From positions 25,462,288-25,526,287 of the forward strand of contig CM055092.1 in assembly GCA_029204225.1 (NCBI GenBank): a stretch of 64,000 nt of DNA. The letters run 5' to 3'. Below, piece after piece: positions 33,590 to 45,135 of the stretch. The number at the start of each line of letters is the position of its first letter. Within the stretch, counting starts at the first letter, position 1. The stretch comes from Diphasiastrum complanatum. Lineage: Eukaryota > Streptophyta > Lycopodiopsida > Lycopodiales > Lycopodiaceae. Made by a program: the position numbers and the translations under genes. The notes below the pieces were generated by a model. The model saw only the letters and a list, made by a program, of their open reading frames with translations, did no database searches and had not been told where the DNA came from.

Positions 33590-36540
33590 ATTAGGTGGTT
33601 CATCGTTGTCATTTGCCACATATCATATGACAAATCCGCCAAACCAAATGAGTCTATCTCTAATTCTACCCAAATATCTTATATAGCTTCATTATTAATA
33701 AGCTGATCTTCAAAAGCTAATGGCGACGGTGACAACGAGTGAGATCGAGAAGGTGTATTATGTGTCATCGATCCATCCGATGATGATGCATCATGCCCAA
33801 CATCATCATTAGCTTGTGAAGCTTCCACATGATCATCCTCTGAAAATGTGTCATCGAATCCATCATCATGATCTTGTTCATGAGGTGCATCAGCTGGGTG
33901 CACCATGTCCTCCATGACATCTCTATCTTCAAAACTTCTTTTACTTCGAAGAACGACTTAACGATCGGGGTACCACCATATGGGATCTGAATGATTGGGG
34001 TGAAAGACCACCTATAATTAATCAATGTTACCATAAACATTGACTTGTAGTTAGTATCCATAGCTATGTTACAATTGCTTGAATATTAGTATACACAATA
34101 TACATTTTTGCAGTATAATGAAAATCGATTGATTGACAACAAAAGAGCATCACAACTACACATATATGCATTTTGCCACGTGACGATGCCACGCGAACCC
34201 AATACTTAGCCAAAATTTTGACATTTTTTTTTGCGTGGCACTGCCACATCCATGCCAAATCTTTTCCGGGGACCTTGCCAGTGAAATCTAGGCTAGAGGT
34301 GGGGTTCGACAACAAATTTTTAATTTTTTTAAACTCAAAATTCGGAATATGAGTGCCAAACTATGTCGGCGTGTCACAACCACACGTGGAAGTGCTACGT
34401 ACGACTGTTATTGAACCACTTGTCGTGTGATATGTACCTTTGGAGATTTGTCACGCGTGGCAAATCTCCAAAGAAAATTTGGAGGAGATGACTCTTTTTA
34501 TTGCCACGCATGGAAAAATTTGCCACGCGTGGCAATATCAAAACACAATACTTAAAGAGATTTGGCTTTGGAAATTTGCCACTCGTGGCAGAATTAGTTT
34601 GTTGTAATTTTTTTTTTAACTATTATGAATAACAACAACTTTATGATTAATGAAATGTGAACTAAAAATCAAATGATTATTATGTCAAATTATTATGCTC
34701 TGACGAATTAAAGCTATTAACGGTTGAATATAACATGCTATCCTAAACATTTATGGACATTATGATGTGTTTCTATATAGAGAAAATACCAGAATCAAAA
34801 TTTGACATTAATCTCAATATGGTATTAATGGGTAAAACTATAAGTGTGAGCTAAATTTGCACTTAAAAGGATGCTAAGTACCTTGCAATTGAGAGCCATG
34901 TGGTAGCTTGTTAAGCTAATTTGTTGATAAAAAAGTTGCAATGTTATACAGGTTTGTGTGTTTGCAAAGATGAATGAATACTCAAACATTGTGGCAAAGT
35001 GTAATATTATCTCGAAGAAGATGTTTTTTAATTATTATAGATAAATGATCAACGTTTTACATTTTCTAATTGTTCTCTTAATTAGTTCACGCATCTATTA
35101 ATATTGATAAGCTTTTTCAATTCTAAGTAAATGCAACATCATAGAAAAATGTAATAATTTTAATTTAAAAACAATATATATTGACCACAATGTATCATTC
35201 TATGAAATAATTATTGCTTGAAGAGGGTTGGTGTTGATTCTAACTTCTTGTCTTGTGCTTGTCTTTGGTAAAGAGAGCTTTACCAACAATGTTTAGGATT
35301 TAATATTAGTTATGATCATATTTTAATTCACAATAAATAGAAGTAATGAAAAAGTAATGTAGATGATTAATATAACATTGATCACAATTGACAAAAAGAA
35401 AAAATGTGAAATTCATGCACACCTGTTCACAATGAGGAGGCAACACCAATGTGTCTGAAAAGTCCATGCTTAATGTCTTGGTTGAATCGATAGCAAAAAA
35501 TCCACTACCATCTTTTTTTATAGTTGCATTTGATCCTCTATATTGATTTTGAGCCATTTCACGTCAAACAACAAATACTTACCCATTTCACGAAAACACA
35601 CCTCATATATGGCTTGTATGGTTGCTACATACTCAAGCTTTCCAGAAATTGGACTTCTATCTCGAGCACTACTCCGACTTTCTTGATGGAACGATGTCAT
35701 CACACCACAATCATAGGTTCAGCGGTTCATATCAATTGATACAATGCGATGATGATGACCATATGCCCACATTGCACTATACTTTCGACATTGTCACATG
35801 TTGATTATAATTAAAACAATAATCAATTATCGTACAAATTAAAATTGTTCACTGTAAAAAAATAGAGTTATAGACAAACCTTCCAATCACATGCTCATGC
35901 AAATTTCCATTATGTGTCAGATATGAATTGTCCCTTTGATCTTGCTTGTTGGAGTGTATCAACCATCCAGTCTATGGTGCAAACATCCACCTACAGAAAA
36001 ATTTTAACACATTAATGAGAGCATCCTGTTATCAATTTAAAAGAATCACACTACATTTATTGAAACCACTAAAATCAAAATCATGTGTACTATACCTTGA
36101 GTGCACAAGACTAACAATGCCAACTTCTTGGACCGATTCTTCTCTCAATTTTTTTTCCTCGGCACTAATAAATAATTCACTATCATCCATGTTTAGTGCG
36201 TGCTTCCACGTCATCATGCTCGTAGACGTTATTTATCAAGTTTTTCATGATTTCAACTTCATCTTGAATGCAAAAATCATTTTCAGCACTTGATTTTGAT
36301 TTTGAAGAAGAAGAAGAAGAAGATCGAGGCTGATTTGTTTTGGCATGTTGTTGTTCATCTATTTTCATCATGGCTCTCAATCCCATATGCTCACGACATG
36401 ATAGTTGATTTATGTGTGGCCCATCGTATGCCAATCTTGTTTCGGAGATGGAGTGACTGTTGTCATCTACACTAGAGCTAGATGACGATTCATAGTCCTT
36501 CAAACATGGGAAACAAATTAGCATACTCATCAATTAACAT
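33590..36540 (-). pseudogene. CACTA TNP2 transposase, C-terminal (DUF4216) remnant
   Basis: Exon-like pieces on the minus strand, in order: a Ser-rich part (36533-36183, CLKDYESSSSSSVDDNSHS), TGWLIHS...DNSYLTHNG (about 35960-35890), the DUF4216 core SPISGKLEYVATIQAIYEVC with YLLFDVKWLK (35650-35530), and KDGSGFFAIDSTKTL with LVLPPHCEQV (35520-35420). Then follow WSFTPIIQIPYGGTPIVKSF (34010-33960) and the acidic tail EQDHDDGFDDTFSEDDH (33885-33680). This order is that of CACTA proteins (compare 59121-59701). Stops, shifts and a foreign-looking insert at 34.1-35.3 kb make it non-functional. The N-terminal transposase part is missing. Confidence 0.72.
34155..34600. repeat. Cluster of TGCCACGCGTGGCA-type palindromes
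   Basis: A perfect 14-bp palindrome TGCCACGCGTGGCA lies at 34521-34534. Variants (GTCACGCGTGGCAAAT, GCCACTCGTGGCA, TGCCACGTG, GTGGCACTGCCAC) fill the interval, along with an inverted pair around GAGATTTGTCACG.../AAATCTCCAAAG. A smaller cluster lies at 42724-42772. Such clustered short inverted motifs resemble subterminal repeats of CACTA or other DNA elements. 34600-35300 is otherwise unassigned. Confidence 0.65.
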
Positions 36541-36762
36541 CTAAGATTGTCATTCGTAAAAAATAAAACTAAAATTAAAACATGCAAATCAAACATCATA
36601 TCTTAAATTAAGACATGCAATATGAAATATATAAAAAACAATTAATTGACATTCACAAAGAAGAAGAAGGAAGATTGCAGCCAACTTAACACATGTTTTT
36701 TTATTTTTAAGAAAACGTTCCCACCCAGTACGTTGTGACCCAAAAGGGTCGGAACGGGTTTC

Positions 36763-36912
36763 TAAAAGACACATATATAACAAATTAATTAATACTTTAT
36801 AAACTAAATAATGTTCACAACTTATATGCGACATTAAACCACATATTTACATTTGTCAGTTTTTACAAATCACAAATTTTTTTTAAACACATGGTCATTT
36901 TGTACCAACCAT
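36763..36912 (+). repeat. 150-bp repeat shared with 42268-42412
   Basis: GACACATATATA.CAAATTAATTAATACTTTA through CTTATATGCGACAT and CACATGGTCATTTT.TACCAACCATAT occurs in both places in the same orientation. It probably marks the spacer of related CACTA elements. 36913-38200 has no recognised feature except a 14-base C run at 37229-37242. Confidence 0.85.
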
Positions 36913-39164
36913 ATAAAAAAGATATGCTTAGCCAAGGAGGTAATATGTCTTGAATCTTTAGAACCAAATTTGTTAGAAATCTTTTTGATAGGGGATGGTG
37001 TTGCCAAAAATGCCCTATCAAGGTAAGGGCCCTCACTGCCCCTACGTGAGAACATGGATCACAATCCTGAGGTCCTCTCTATACTCCTTGATTTCTTAAA
37101 ACTCCCAAAAGTATAGCTACAAGAAGAATCATATCAATATCTAATGGTGTCAATCTCAAGGCTTTCTATGTTCATTAAAAAAAAAATTGTTTATTCTTGG
37201 TACAAGCATATTGTACGAGTATGTACAACCCCCCCCCCCCCCAAAGGGGTTGTACATGAAGATATATTTTCTCTAACCCAATGTACTTGTCTAACTATCT
37301 CAAGGGCTAAATCTGATGTGCGAATATTCTCATGTGTGGTGTCGAAGATCATGAATTCAATGACTAGCCATCTTTAAATCAATAGTACTTGGCAATAATA
37401 AAAGGCGGACGACATTCTTTGGACATGTCTAGCTTAATTGTGGTTAAATTGATATTATCGATAAACAAATAAGGCGGTTTAGTTGGATGCAAACATGGTC
37501 ACAATGTCAAATATTGTTATTTCGTTTAGTATATTTTAATTTAACTACTTTCATTCATCCCATAAATCATTTTCTTTTCCACATACTTGTTAATTAACAC
37601 AGTATAAGCCCCTAAACTTCATGCCTATCTCATTTAGAAGCTTATTCATTGAATGAAATCACTCTCATGCTAGATTGGTTGGTGCCTTTGAATAGTTCCA
37701 ATTCTTACTAGTTGCACTCTCTATCTATTCTCTTGATGATATCATGTGTACTTCTTCTCAGATAGTGGATTTGGTTTGCTAGACGACATTTTAGCATATC
37801 TAGTGGAGGTGGCATTAGTCAAATGCCATGACTCATCAATCATAAACTCATATACCTCAAGGAAGTCAATGTCATCGTCATGTTACACTCTACATAATAT
37901 ATCATCACTTGGTAGATTATGGTGAAACTCCAGGACATGGAAATGATAATGGGATATTCCCCTCTGGATCAATTGGAAAATGTCACTAGGGAGGGACAAG
38001 AATTTAAAGTTAAACTATGTCATATGAATATCAAGGTAGTTATATCATTAACAATGTTCTATCAATGGGGTAGATATAGAATCATTTTTTATGGATACAA
38101 GCGTTAGTTTAGATGATTGTACAGATTTTGATCATGCTTGAACTAGGGCTTTGTTTATAGGTCCCAGAACTATCAGTATGCTTTTTTCAGCCAATTAAAC
38201 CCTAATCATGTTGACTATTTACAATATAGATAATAATTCTTTTTTTGACATTATCGGACATATCGGATCATTTTTATTTCAAAGAGGCCGAGGGTCTTTG
38301 CATTTTGAGTAAGGAGCTTCATGAATTTTCTGATATAACTGATTATAATGTTCATGATCTTCTCCCCGGTGTTGACGATATAAATAAGGATGAGTTTATG
38401 ATTTGAAATTTAGTACATACAAAGTGAAGCACAATACTACTTATTTCTAGTAATGTTTTGCTTCTCTTATCCTTAGCAAATCTTGTGTATTTCTTTTTAG
38501 ATTTTTAAGTAGGTTCTTGTTCGCAAATCCAAAATGATAGAAGTTTTTGGATACAATAGCTTTCATTCACTAGAGAAAGAAATCAGTTCTGTGGTAAAGT
38601 TCTAATGATCTTTTGGATACTTTTTCTTTGCCAATCTTCATATGTGATTGGATAAAAAAGTTTGCAGTGCACTCTTCACAAGAGAAGTGGTATTCAATAA
38701 TTAATAAACATTCAAAAACTGATTTTCTACAAGAAGAAATCCAAATGAACTTTGAAAAGGTGCCTTTCCAGCTTCAAGAAAGCAGGTACATACATGTCTT
38801 GCTTCAATTATCTGATTTGAATAATACCAATATCTTTCGAACTTTTGTATGGCTTTTTGTAGGATAATGTCGAATGACAACAGTGTCTTCATACCAAGAT
38901 AGATCATATATGAATACGTCTATATAATCTATACAAGGGCTAAACAACATGCTTAATTTTACTAAAACTCAAATGAAGTTTGAATAGCATGTATGCACTA
39001 TGATGTCATTACTGCTCAAAAAAAGTTTCAGATTTGTTTTGTTCTTGTTATATGAACATTCTTTTCTTTAATATAATATCACATTTCCAATTTTTAAACT
39101 ATATTTGTTAAGAAATCATTCTCTTTAATATAATATCACATTTCCAATGAGACCTTTAACTTGA

Positions 39165-40320
39165 AAACCTCTCGAGTTGAGTGCATTTTATATTGCTTTA
39201 CTAATCTGCCATGAAGACCTCATTTTCTATCAAAAAAAAATTATGTGCATATTGCAAGTTAATCTTTCTAACTCAAGAACTTCATTAAGGAAACTGCATA
39301 AAAAACATAAAGCTTTATAAGTATGACAATCGAACTCGAGAACTTTTCGAGTTAAAAGTCATGTCAGTTCATGACACAAATTTACATGTTAGTTTCTATA
39401 AAAATTTCATACGTACACTACTTGAGGTAAAGTGCAACTTTAGAACTTTTCAATATTAAGTTATTGCATAATTATTTGCATGATTATTCTATATTAATTT
39501 CTTTGGAAATGCATGATGTCGTGTAATATCTAACTCCTCTTTTAATATATTATAATTCAACTTTTATGAGCTTTTGTTAAAGTGAATGATTGCATGTGAG
39601 GCACCTAGCTTCAAAACTGTGAGTTGAAGTACATACTCACTTCATTACCAATAATAAAAAATTTGGAATTCTATAATTGCTCTATTCAAGCTCAAACTCG
39701 AGAATTTCTCAAGTTAATATAATGTCACACTTATTTATTAATATTTAAGTATTTTGTTTTATATTAGAGTTTTTAGACCCTGCAACGGGATCATGAAACC
39801 TAAAAAGATTTGGACTTCAGATCGGCATACTTCTTGGTTACTATTAAAAAATGTTGTTTTGTTTCTTCTGCTCAAAAAAAAAAAAAAAATCCAAAAGCAA
39901 AATCCAACTAGGACACTAACTCGAGAAATTCTCGAGTTGAAATGAGTGAACTTTTTGAATTTTACTCCCAAAATTTTGATAAATAGTTACAAAGCTTGCC
40001 TTCAACGCGGAAAGTTCTCGAGTTGATGTCATGTTTTGGATTTTCCTTTCAAACTTTTTGTTGGCAAAGACATGACTTCAACTCGAGAAGCTCTCGAGTT
40101 GAAGTCATGTCTTTTATGTCTTGGAAACATGGTGTACTTCTAATGTTTTGGTTGACTTGAGATTGAGAAAAAAAAGATAATTTGTAACTAATTCATATAG
40201 CATCTGGTCTACACATCAAAACTTCTAAATTGTTTTTGCTTTGTCATTCTTTTAGTAATGCAACTTTATGATTCTTGACTTTTCTATGATCCATGCCTTC
40301 AACTTGAGAAATTTTGAGTT
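39165..40320. repeat. Dispersed palindromic motif, type 2 (AACTCGAGA-N3-TCTCGAGTT)
   Basis: About seven copies lie here: near 39171, 39333-39353, 39695-39715, 39918-39938 (perfect 9-bp arms, spacer AAT), 40010-40026, 40071-40109 and 40300. They share the outer AACTCGA/TCGAGTT with the type 1 motif but differ in the two innermost pairs. The surrounding sequence is AT-rich and non-coding. Confidence 0.75.
40071..40109. repeat. Perfect 18-bp inverted repeat with 3-nt spacer
   Basis: Arm 40071-40088 (CATGACTTCAACTCGAGA) is exactly complementary to 40092-40109, with AGC between. It extends the type 2 motif with CATGACTTC on both sides; half-versions with GTCATGT follow other copies (39359, 40030). 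Confidence 0.96.
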
Positions 40321-41089
40321 AGTGGATAAATATGAGAAGTAGTCCTTGTTTGAATAATTTTTGTCTTAAAAAATCAACTCTTTGAAAATGCTATTTAAAT
40401 TAACACTTTTGACTCCAGTTTGTTTTTTACTTGAAACTTTAGTGATGGACATTGATAGTCAAAATCGTTTTCTTTGACCTTGTTATTCCTATTGCTTTTC
40501 ATGCAGCTTCAAAAGGGAGACAAATTAGTTATAAGCTTGGAAGGATGTGATGTCGCTACTAGAACAATTTTTTCCCTTGATCCAAATAATATGTGTCAGG
40601 AATGATTTGGCAAAGGTCGTGCTTTAATTCACGTTGAAAAGGTGGTTACACCAGGAAAAGAACTTCATTTTCCATCAATTGGATAGAAACAATAGACGAG
40701 GCCTTGGGAAGTTTCACAATATGGAGGCTATGTGACATCACAAATGGACAACTCAAGAAAGGACAATAAAAATCGATTGTCGTTTTCCTATTTCTCACTA
40801 CTTGTTGCTAAGGACATATTTGAAGAAATCATAATAAACTTTTTAATGGTTGGACATACTCATGAAGATATTGGTTCGGAAAGCTTTCAGATGATCTACG
40901 AAGATCAAATGTCTACACAGTACCACAATTCTAGCACTGGGATGCAAAGTGCCTCTTCTTTCCACTTTTGTTTGGCTTTGTCTTTCTTCTTTCCTTTAGA
41001 GCTTGATTCTTGATCATCATCACTTTTTCCATGCTTTGGATCTTCTTCTTGGACTTCCACAATGTAGTACATTTAGATTGATTAATTTT

Positions 41090-41900
41090 TATCGCTTAAC
41101 AATGGATTTGACCCCTATCATGAGATATAGCTCAAAATTATTGTCTATCACTTGAGATAAGGCATTGATTGATCAAGTTAAAGTAATTTGGAGTTTATGA
41201 CATTCATGTAACTTTGAATGCAGTACTTACATGTGAGACAACTCAATTTTGGTCCTAATTACTCATTATTGTTCTTTAGTGATCATAATTGCCAACATCA
41301 CATCAGAGAGGTGAATCTTGGTGTCTATCAATGTAAATAGCCCCATTTTGGTGTCTCTATCACTCGAGAAAATCAAAATTTGCTACCTAATATATGATTT
41401 TGTTGCTTATTACTTGACATGGCTATATCAAGTGACTAGACTCAACAAGTAATATATTAAGACAACTCAAGTTCAACCCCTTGTCAAACCCCTATTACAC
41501 GTGATAACTTAAATTTTATGTCTATGTGTGGTTTTGTTGCTTATCACCCGACATGGCTCATCAAGTGATCAGACTCAACCAATCCCAAGTCTAGTATACT
41601 AAGATAGCTCAAGCTTCGCCCATTGTCAACAAAATTGACTCATATCACATGAGATAACTAAAATTTGATGTGTATAATTTGGAATAGCTCACTTTTGGTG
41701 AATATCACTAAAGGTTTCTCATAAAGTAACCAAATTCGTGAAATTGTGTGCTCATGAAATAGATCAAAGTCGATTCCCATCACTTGAGATAATTCAAATC
41801 TAATGTCCAATACAAGATCTTGGTCCTTATCAATTGACATAGAAGATTGAGTGACTGAAGTTGGTCAATCTATGATTTGGAACAATCAATTTTCGCCCCT
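41090..41900. repeat. Degenerate tandem repeat with TCACTTGA/TCAAGTGA motifs
   Basis: The phrases TTGTTGCTTAT.AC..GACATGGCT, ATCAAGTGA.CAGACTCAAC and TATCACTTGAGATAA recur with a period near 130-140 bases (clearest at 41395-41520 and 41525-41650). No ORF is credible. 41900-42267 holds nothing recognised. Confidence 0.6.
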
Positions 41901-42412
41901 GATAGATTGAATCTAGTCCCTGGGCAGGATGATTAGCCTGTTGTTTGGAAGGAGAACAAAGCAATAGTTTTATTTTAAGAAGAGATTATGGTAGCAGAGA
42001 TGTAATATAGGAGCATGAGCACTTCAACAGATGGACATTGGAAATTGTCAATTTTTTCTTTTACGCTCTCAATGATCCTCTAAAATTAAATCTGACTATG
42101 ATACAATCAATTAGTCCTGGCGATCCTCTTAGCATTGCCGGTAGCACCTCTACACAAGACCACAACCAAGGATTTCACAAACAAAGATGTTGATCCATTC
42201 CTCAATGCTAGCAATACATCTAACAACATCCGCCGAGCTGTGGCTAGGAACGAGTTTCTAAGGGACACATATATAGCAAATTAATTAATACTTTAGAAAC
42301 TAAATAATGTCCACAACTTATATGCGACATCAAACACATATTTACATTTGTCATTTTTTATAAACCACAAAATTCTCTTAAACACATGGTCATTTTTTAC
42401 CAACCATATCAA

Positions 42413-42950
42413 ATCATCTACTTGTCTTATATCAAATCAAAATATAATTAGTACTCATTTGTCCTTTTTAAAATATCATCAAAATCTTCAATGAAAACAT
42501 GGTCCTCTTGTACCCAAAATATGTCATACCAATCACATGCCTTTGTCCTTATAATTCATGCTTACAAATATGTCATATCACTCACATGCTTTTGTCCTCA
42601 AAAAAAATTATAAAATAAGAGTCAAATCACTTTTTTAGTTCCATAATTTGTCTTCTTGACAAACCACTTGCTACATGACACCTTCCAAGCCATGGTCACA
42701 TATTTCTAGGCAAAAAAAAAATGGTGTGGCAATGCCACGCGTGCCAAAAATATGCATGGCAGAGCCACGTGACACTTGAAATCTGAAAAGTGTATAAAAA
42801 TGCCCTCATTTAGTATTATTCCACGCTTTCTTGTGGATTTCTTGAGGCTCACTATCACACTCTCACGCCCAAGCTTTCAATCTCTCATTTCTCTCTCTCT
42901 ATCAATCTCTCACACTCTCAATCTTTCATTTCTTTTCACTCTTCTCCACT

Positions 42951-43018
<68 letters not shown>

Positions 43019-43310
43019 ACATGCACACACACACACACACATCTTTCACTCTCCAATCTCTCTTTCTCTCTCTCTCTCACACACATATATCTTTCACTAT
43101 CCAATTTCCAATATCTCTTTCTCTCTCACACACTCTTTCATATCTCCTTTTCATTTTTCACACATTTAACAGTTTGCTTCTATTTCTCACTCTTCACACA
43201 TCTCACACACACACACACATTTTCATTTTTCACATTTGATAGCTTTCCAATTTTTTTCACAACTTCATATCTTTCTCTCAATAGTCATGTCTACGAGCGG
43301 CAGTTGAGCA
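42413..43310. other. Non-coding 5' region of the TnpA-like gene with CT/CA tracts
   Basis: It contains TGCCACGCGTGCC and related palindromes (42724-42772), a TATAAAAAT box at 42793, a pure CT run at about 42957-42993 and a CA run to 43039. Further CT/CA-rich sequence runs to 43225. The long frames through this stretch on both strands are low-complexity artefacts. Confidence 0.55.
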
Positions 43311-43394
43311 TCAAGGGGGAGGCCAAGATCCTCTTTTGGTGGAAGAGGACAAGCCTCAGGATCAGATTTCGATTGACTGCGAGATCTTTATACT

Positions 43395-44449
43395 ATGCTA
43401 TCTCTCAAGGAAAGGCAAAGGATGAAAGCCCTTTTTCTTTCCGAAGGAGAATCCGATCAACAAGATCGTGACTTCGTTTTGATGGAGATGTCGTCGGAAG
43501 AATCCACAAATATTTTCTATGACCTTGATGAGGACGGTTCCAACATCATGGACATTGGGGGTAAGGTCATCATAAATAGATTGCACGACCTTACTCTTAA
43601 ATACTTTGATCACGATTTGTTTAACCCTTGGGAGAAACAAGAACAAGGGGACAAAGGTAGGATACTTGATATATTGTACCATGAGTTTCTACAACCAAAT
43701 CGATTTAAAGACAAATGGGCGAAGACGATTATGTGTATGCATATTTGTCATAAACGCCAATCATTAAGACGACTATGTAGTAAAGGCGAGAAGAGGCCAG
43801 GATGGGCATTTGAAAAAGATTGGAGAAAAGTTGTTAATGAATCCAAGCATCCTAATCCCGAGCGCTTTAAGCAACAAAGAGAGGCAACAAAATCAAGGCT
43901 TAATCTTTTAGGCCAATCTCACCTTGGATCGGGAGGCAAGGCTAATATGCATGCCCAATTTGTAAGCAATTCTCTTTTAGCTTATTGGATTTCATATGTT
44001 TATTGTTTACCAATATTTTTTTGTGTTTTTTCTAATCATCGATCCGTTTTGATGTGGTTGAAGATTATGGGCATAAGTATACAAATGCCGAGTACAATAT
44101 TGGATATCGCCAAGGCTATAGTGCCTTGGTTGATCATCTTGCGGCACAAGGCGTACATCCAAGGGTAAATTTTTATCACATAATTTGTATTTCTCATATT
44201 TTTTATACACGATTTATATTTCATTTCGTTTTTATGACATGTGTTTGGCTAATAATCACTAATTTGTTTTGTGAATGTGTATGTAGAGGGCATCCACTTC
44301 CTTTCTGGAAGACAATATGGGAGAAAACCAAGGAAAAGAAGAGAATGAAGATGAAGGGGACGAAGGCGAAGACAAAGGAAAAAATTAGGCTTCGGACAAC
44401 AATGAGGGAGAAGATAGCGAAGATTAAGAAGCCTAATATTACTTCTTAG
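43395..44449 (+). CDS. CACTA second ORF, TnpA / Transposase_24-like, with introns
   Basis: The open frame from 43395 reads MEMSSEESTNIFYDLDEDGS, GGKVIINRLHDLTLKYFDHD, EKRPGWAFEKDWRKVVNESK and PERFKQQREATKSRLNLLGQ. The pattern of a basic K/R-rich block before QSHLGSGGKANMHAQF resembles the plant Transposase_24 family of En/Spm second ORFs. After a donor (TTTGTAAGCA, 43964) and a T-rich acceptor region, VEDYGHKYTNAEYNIGYRQG and LAAQGVHPR follow (44054-44165). Another GTAAATTT donor and a TGTGTATGTAG acceptor then lead into a Lys/Glu-rich end. It is homologous to the minus ORF at 52440-52865. The true start may be upstream at the ATG at 43287. Splice sites are inferred. Confidence 0.55.
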
Positions 44450-44569
44450 ATTTGTTGTATTTTTAGTATTTGAAAAAGTAGAAAAATAGGTATTAATATC
44501 AAAGCTCTTTTCATGAATTAGATGTGAATATGTACACTTTTTGAATTATGAATATAAATTTTTGTATTT

Positions 44570-44865
44570 GATCATCTCTATGTTGACTCATCCTCAATTG
44601 TCTCTTTTATTTGCACACCATCAAAAATTCTATTCAGAGGATGTGCGACCGGAGGAATTGATGGTATCCTCCATTTGGACCGTGCCCAACAAATTTGAGT
44701 CAAGTTGTTTTTAGAGGAAAAACACTATGAACATTAAAAGAAAAAAGGGGAGGGGAGGGATGAGGCTAGCACTCTCTTGTGGAAGCCAACTGTCTCTAGG
44801 GGCATGCCATCCCCTACCATGATGCTCGGTTTCAATATGTGAAAGATTCTGGAGTAATGGGAATA
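44570..44865 (-). repeat. 3' flank of TnpA-like gene and end of block R, copy 3
   Basis: TGTTGACTCATCC.CAATTGTCTC, TATTTGCACACCATCAAAAA and GAGTCAAGTTGTTTTTA match 52140-52260 in the opposite orientation. The stretch 44700-44865 matches 51960-52140 and 24905-25015, likewise inverted. Confidence 0.8.
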
Positions 44866-45135
44866 GTTGACTTAGGAACTAGTAACTTTGATAATTTGGG
44901 AGAGTTCAATAGTTTGGCTATATGAGCTTTGCCCTTACCTTTGAGGATGATAAACTAATCTTTGATAAAGACGACATTCCGGCTAGTGAATATATTCAAG
45001 TCGACAAGACCATGCAACTTATAAGCTTTATCTGAAGTAGTGTAGTTGATGAAAATAGACTCTGGAAGTCGAGCTTCTTCCTGAGATCATGCAGAATTTC
45101 GACATAAGAGAGACATCCAAAAACTCATAGAACAT

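Larger units (their letters stand above)
38280..40960 (+). pseudogene. Decayed gene with GHTHEDI motif (DUF7869-like), probably transposon-derived
   Basis: The readable part at 40507-40890 gives LQKGDKLVISLEGCDVATRT, IFSLDPNNMCQE, GKGRALIHVEKVVTPGKEL, SQYGGYVTSQMDNSRKDNKN, then FEEIIINFLMVGHTHEDI. The last motif is typical of uncharacterised plant and oomycete proteins with a DUF7869-type domain. Stops occur after CQE and around the HFPSIG region. An upstream remnant at 38613-38760 (SSQEKWYSIINKHSKTDFLQ) may belong to the same gene. The palindrome array at 39.2-40.3 kb lies between them, in what may have been an intron. Assignment rests on recall of one motif. Confidence 0.45.

Noticed and set aside
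37114-37130. Possible CACTA terminus (AGCTACAAGAAG)
   Set aside because: Lacks CACTA and has no subterminal repeats or paired end.
42776-43471. 231-codon plus-strand frame
   Set aside because: Mostly Ser/Leu/His/Thr from CT and CA tracts; overlaps the real start of the TnpA-like ORF in another frame.
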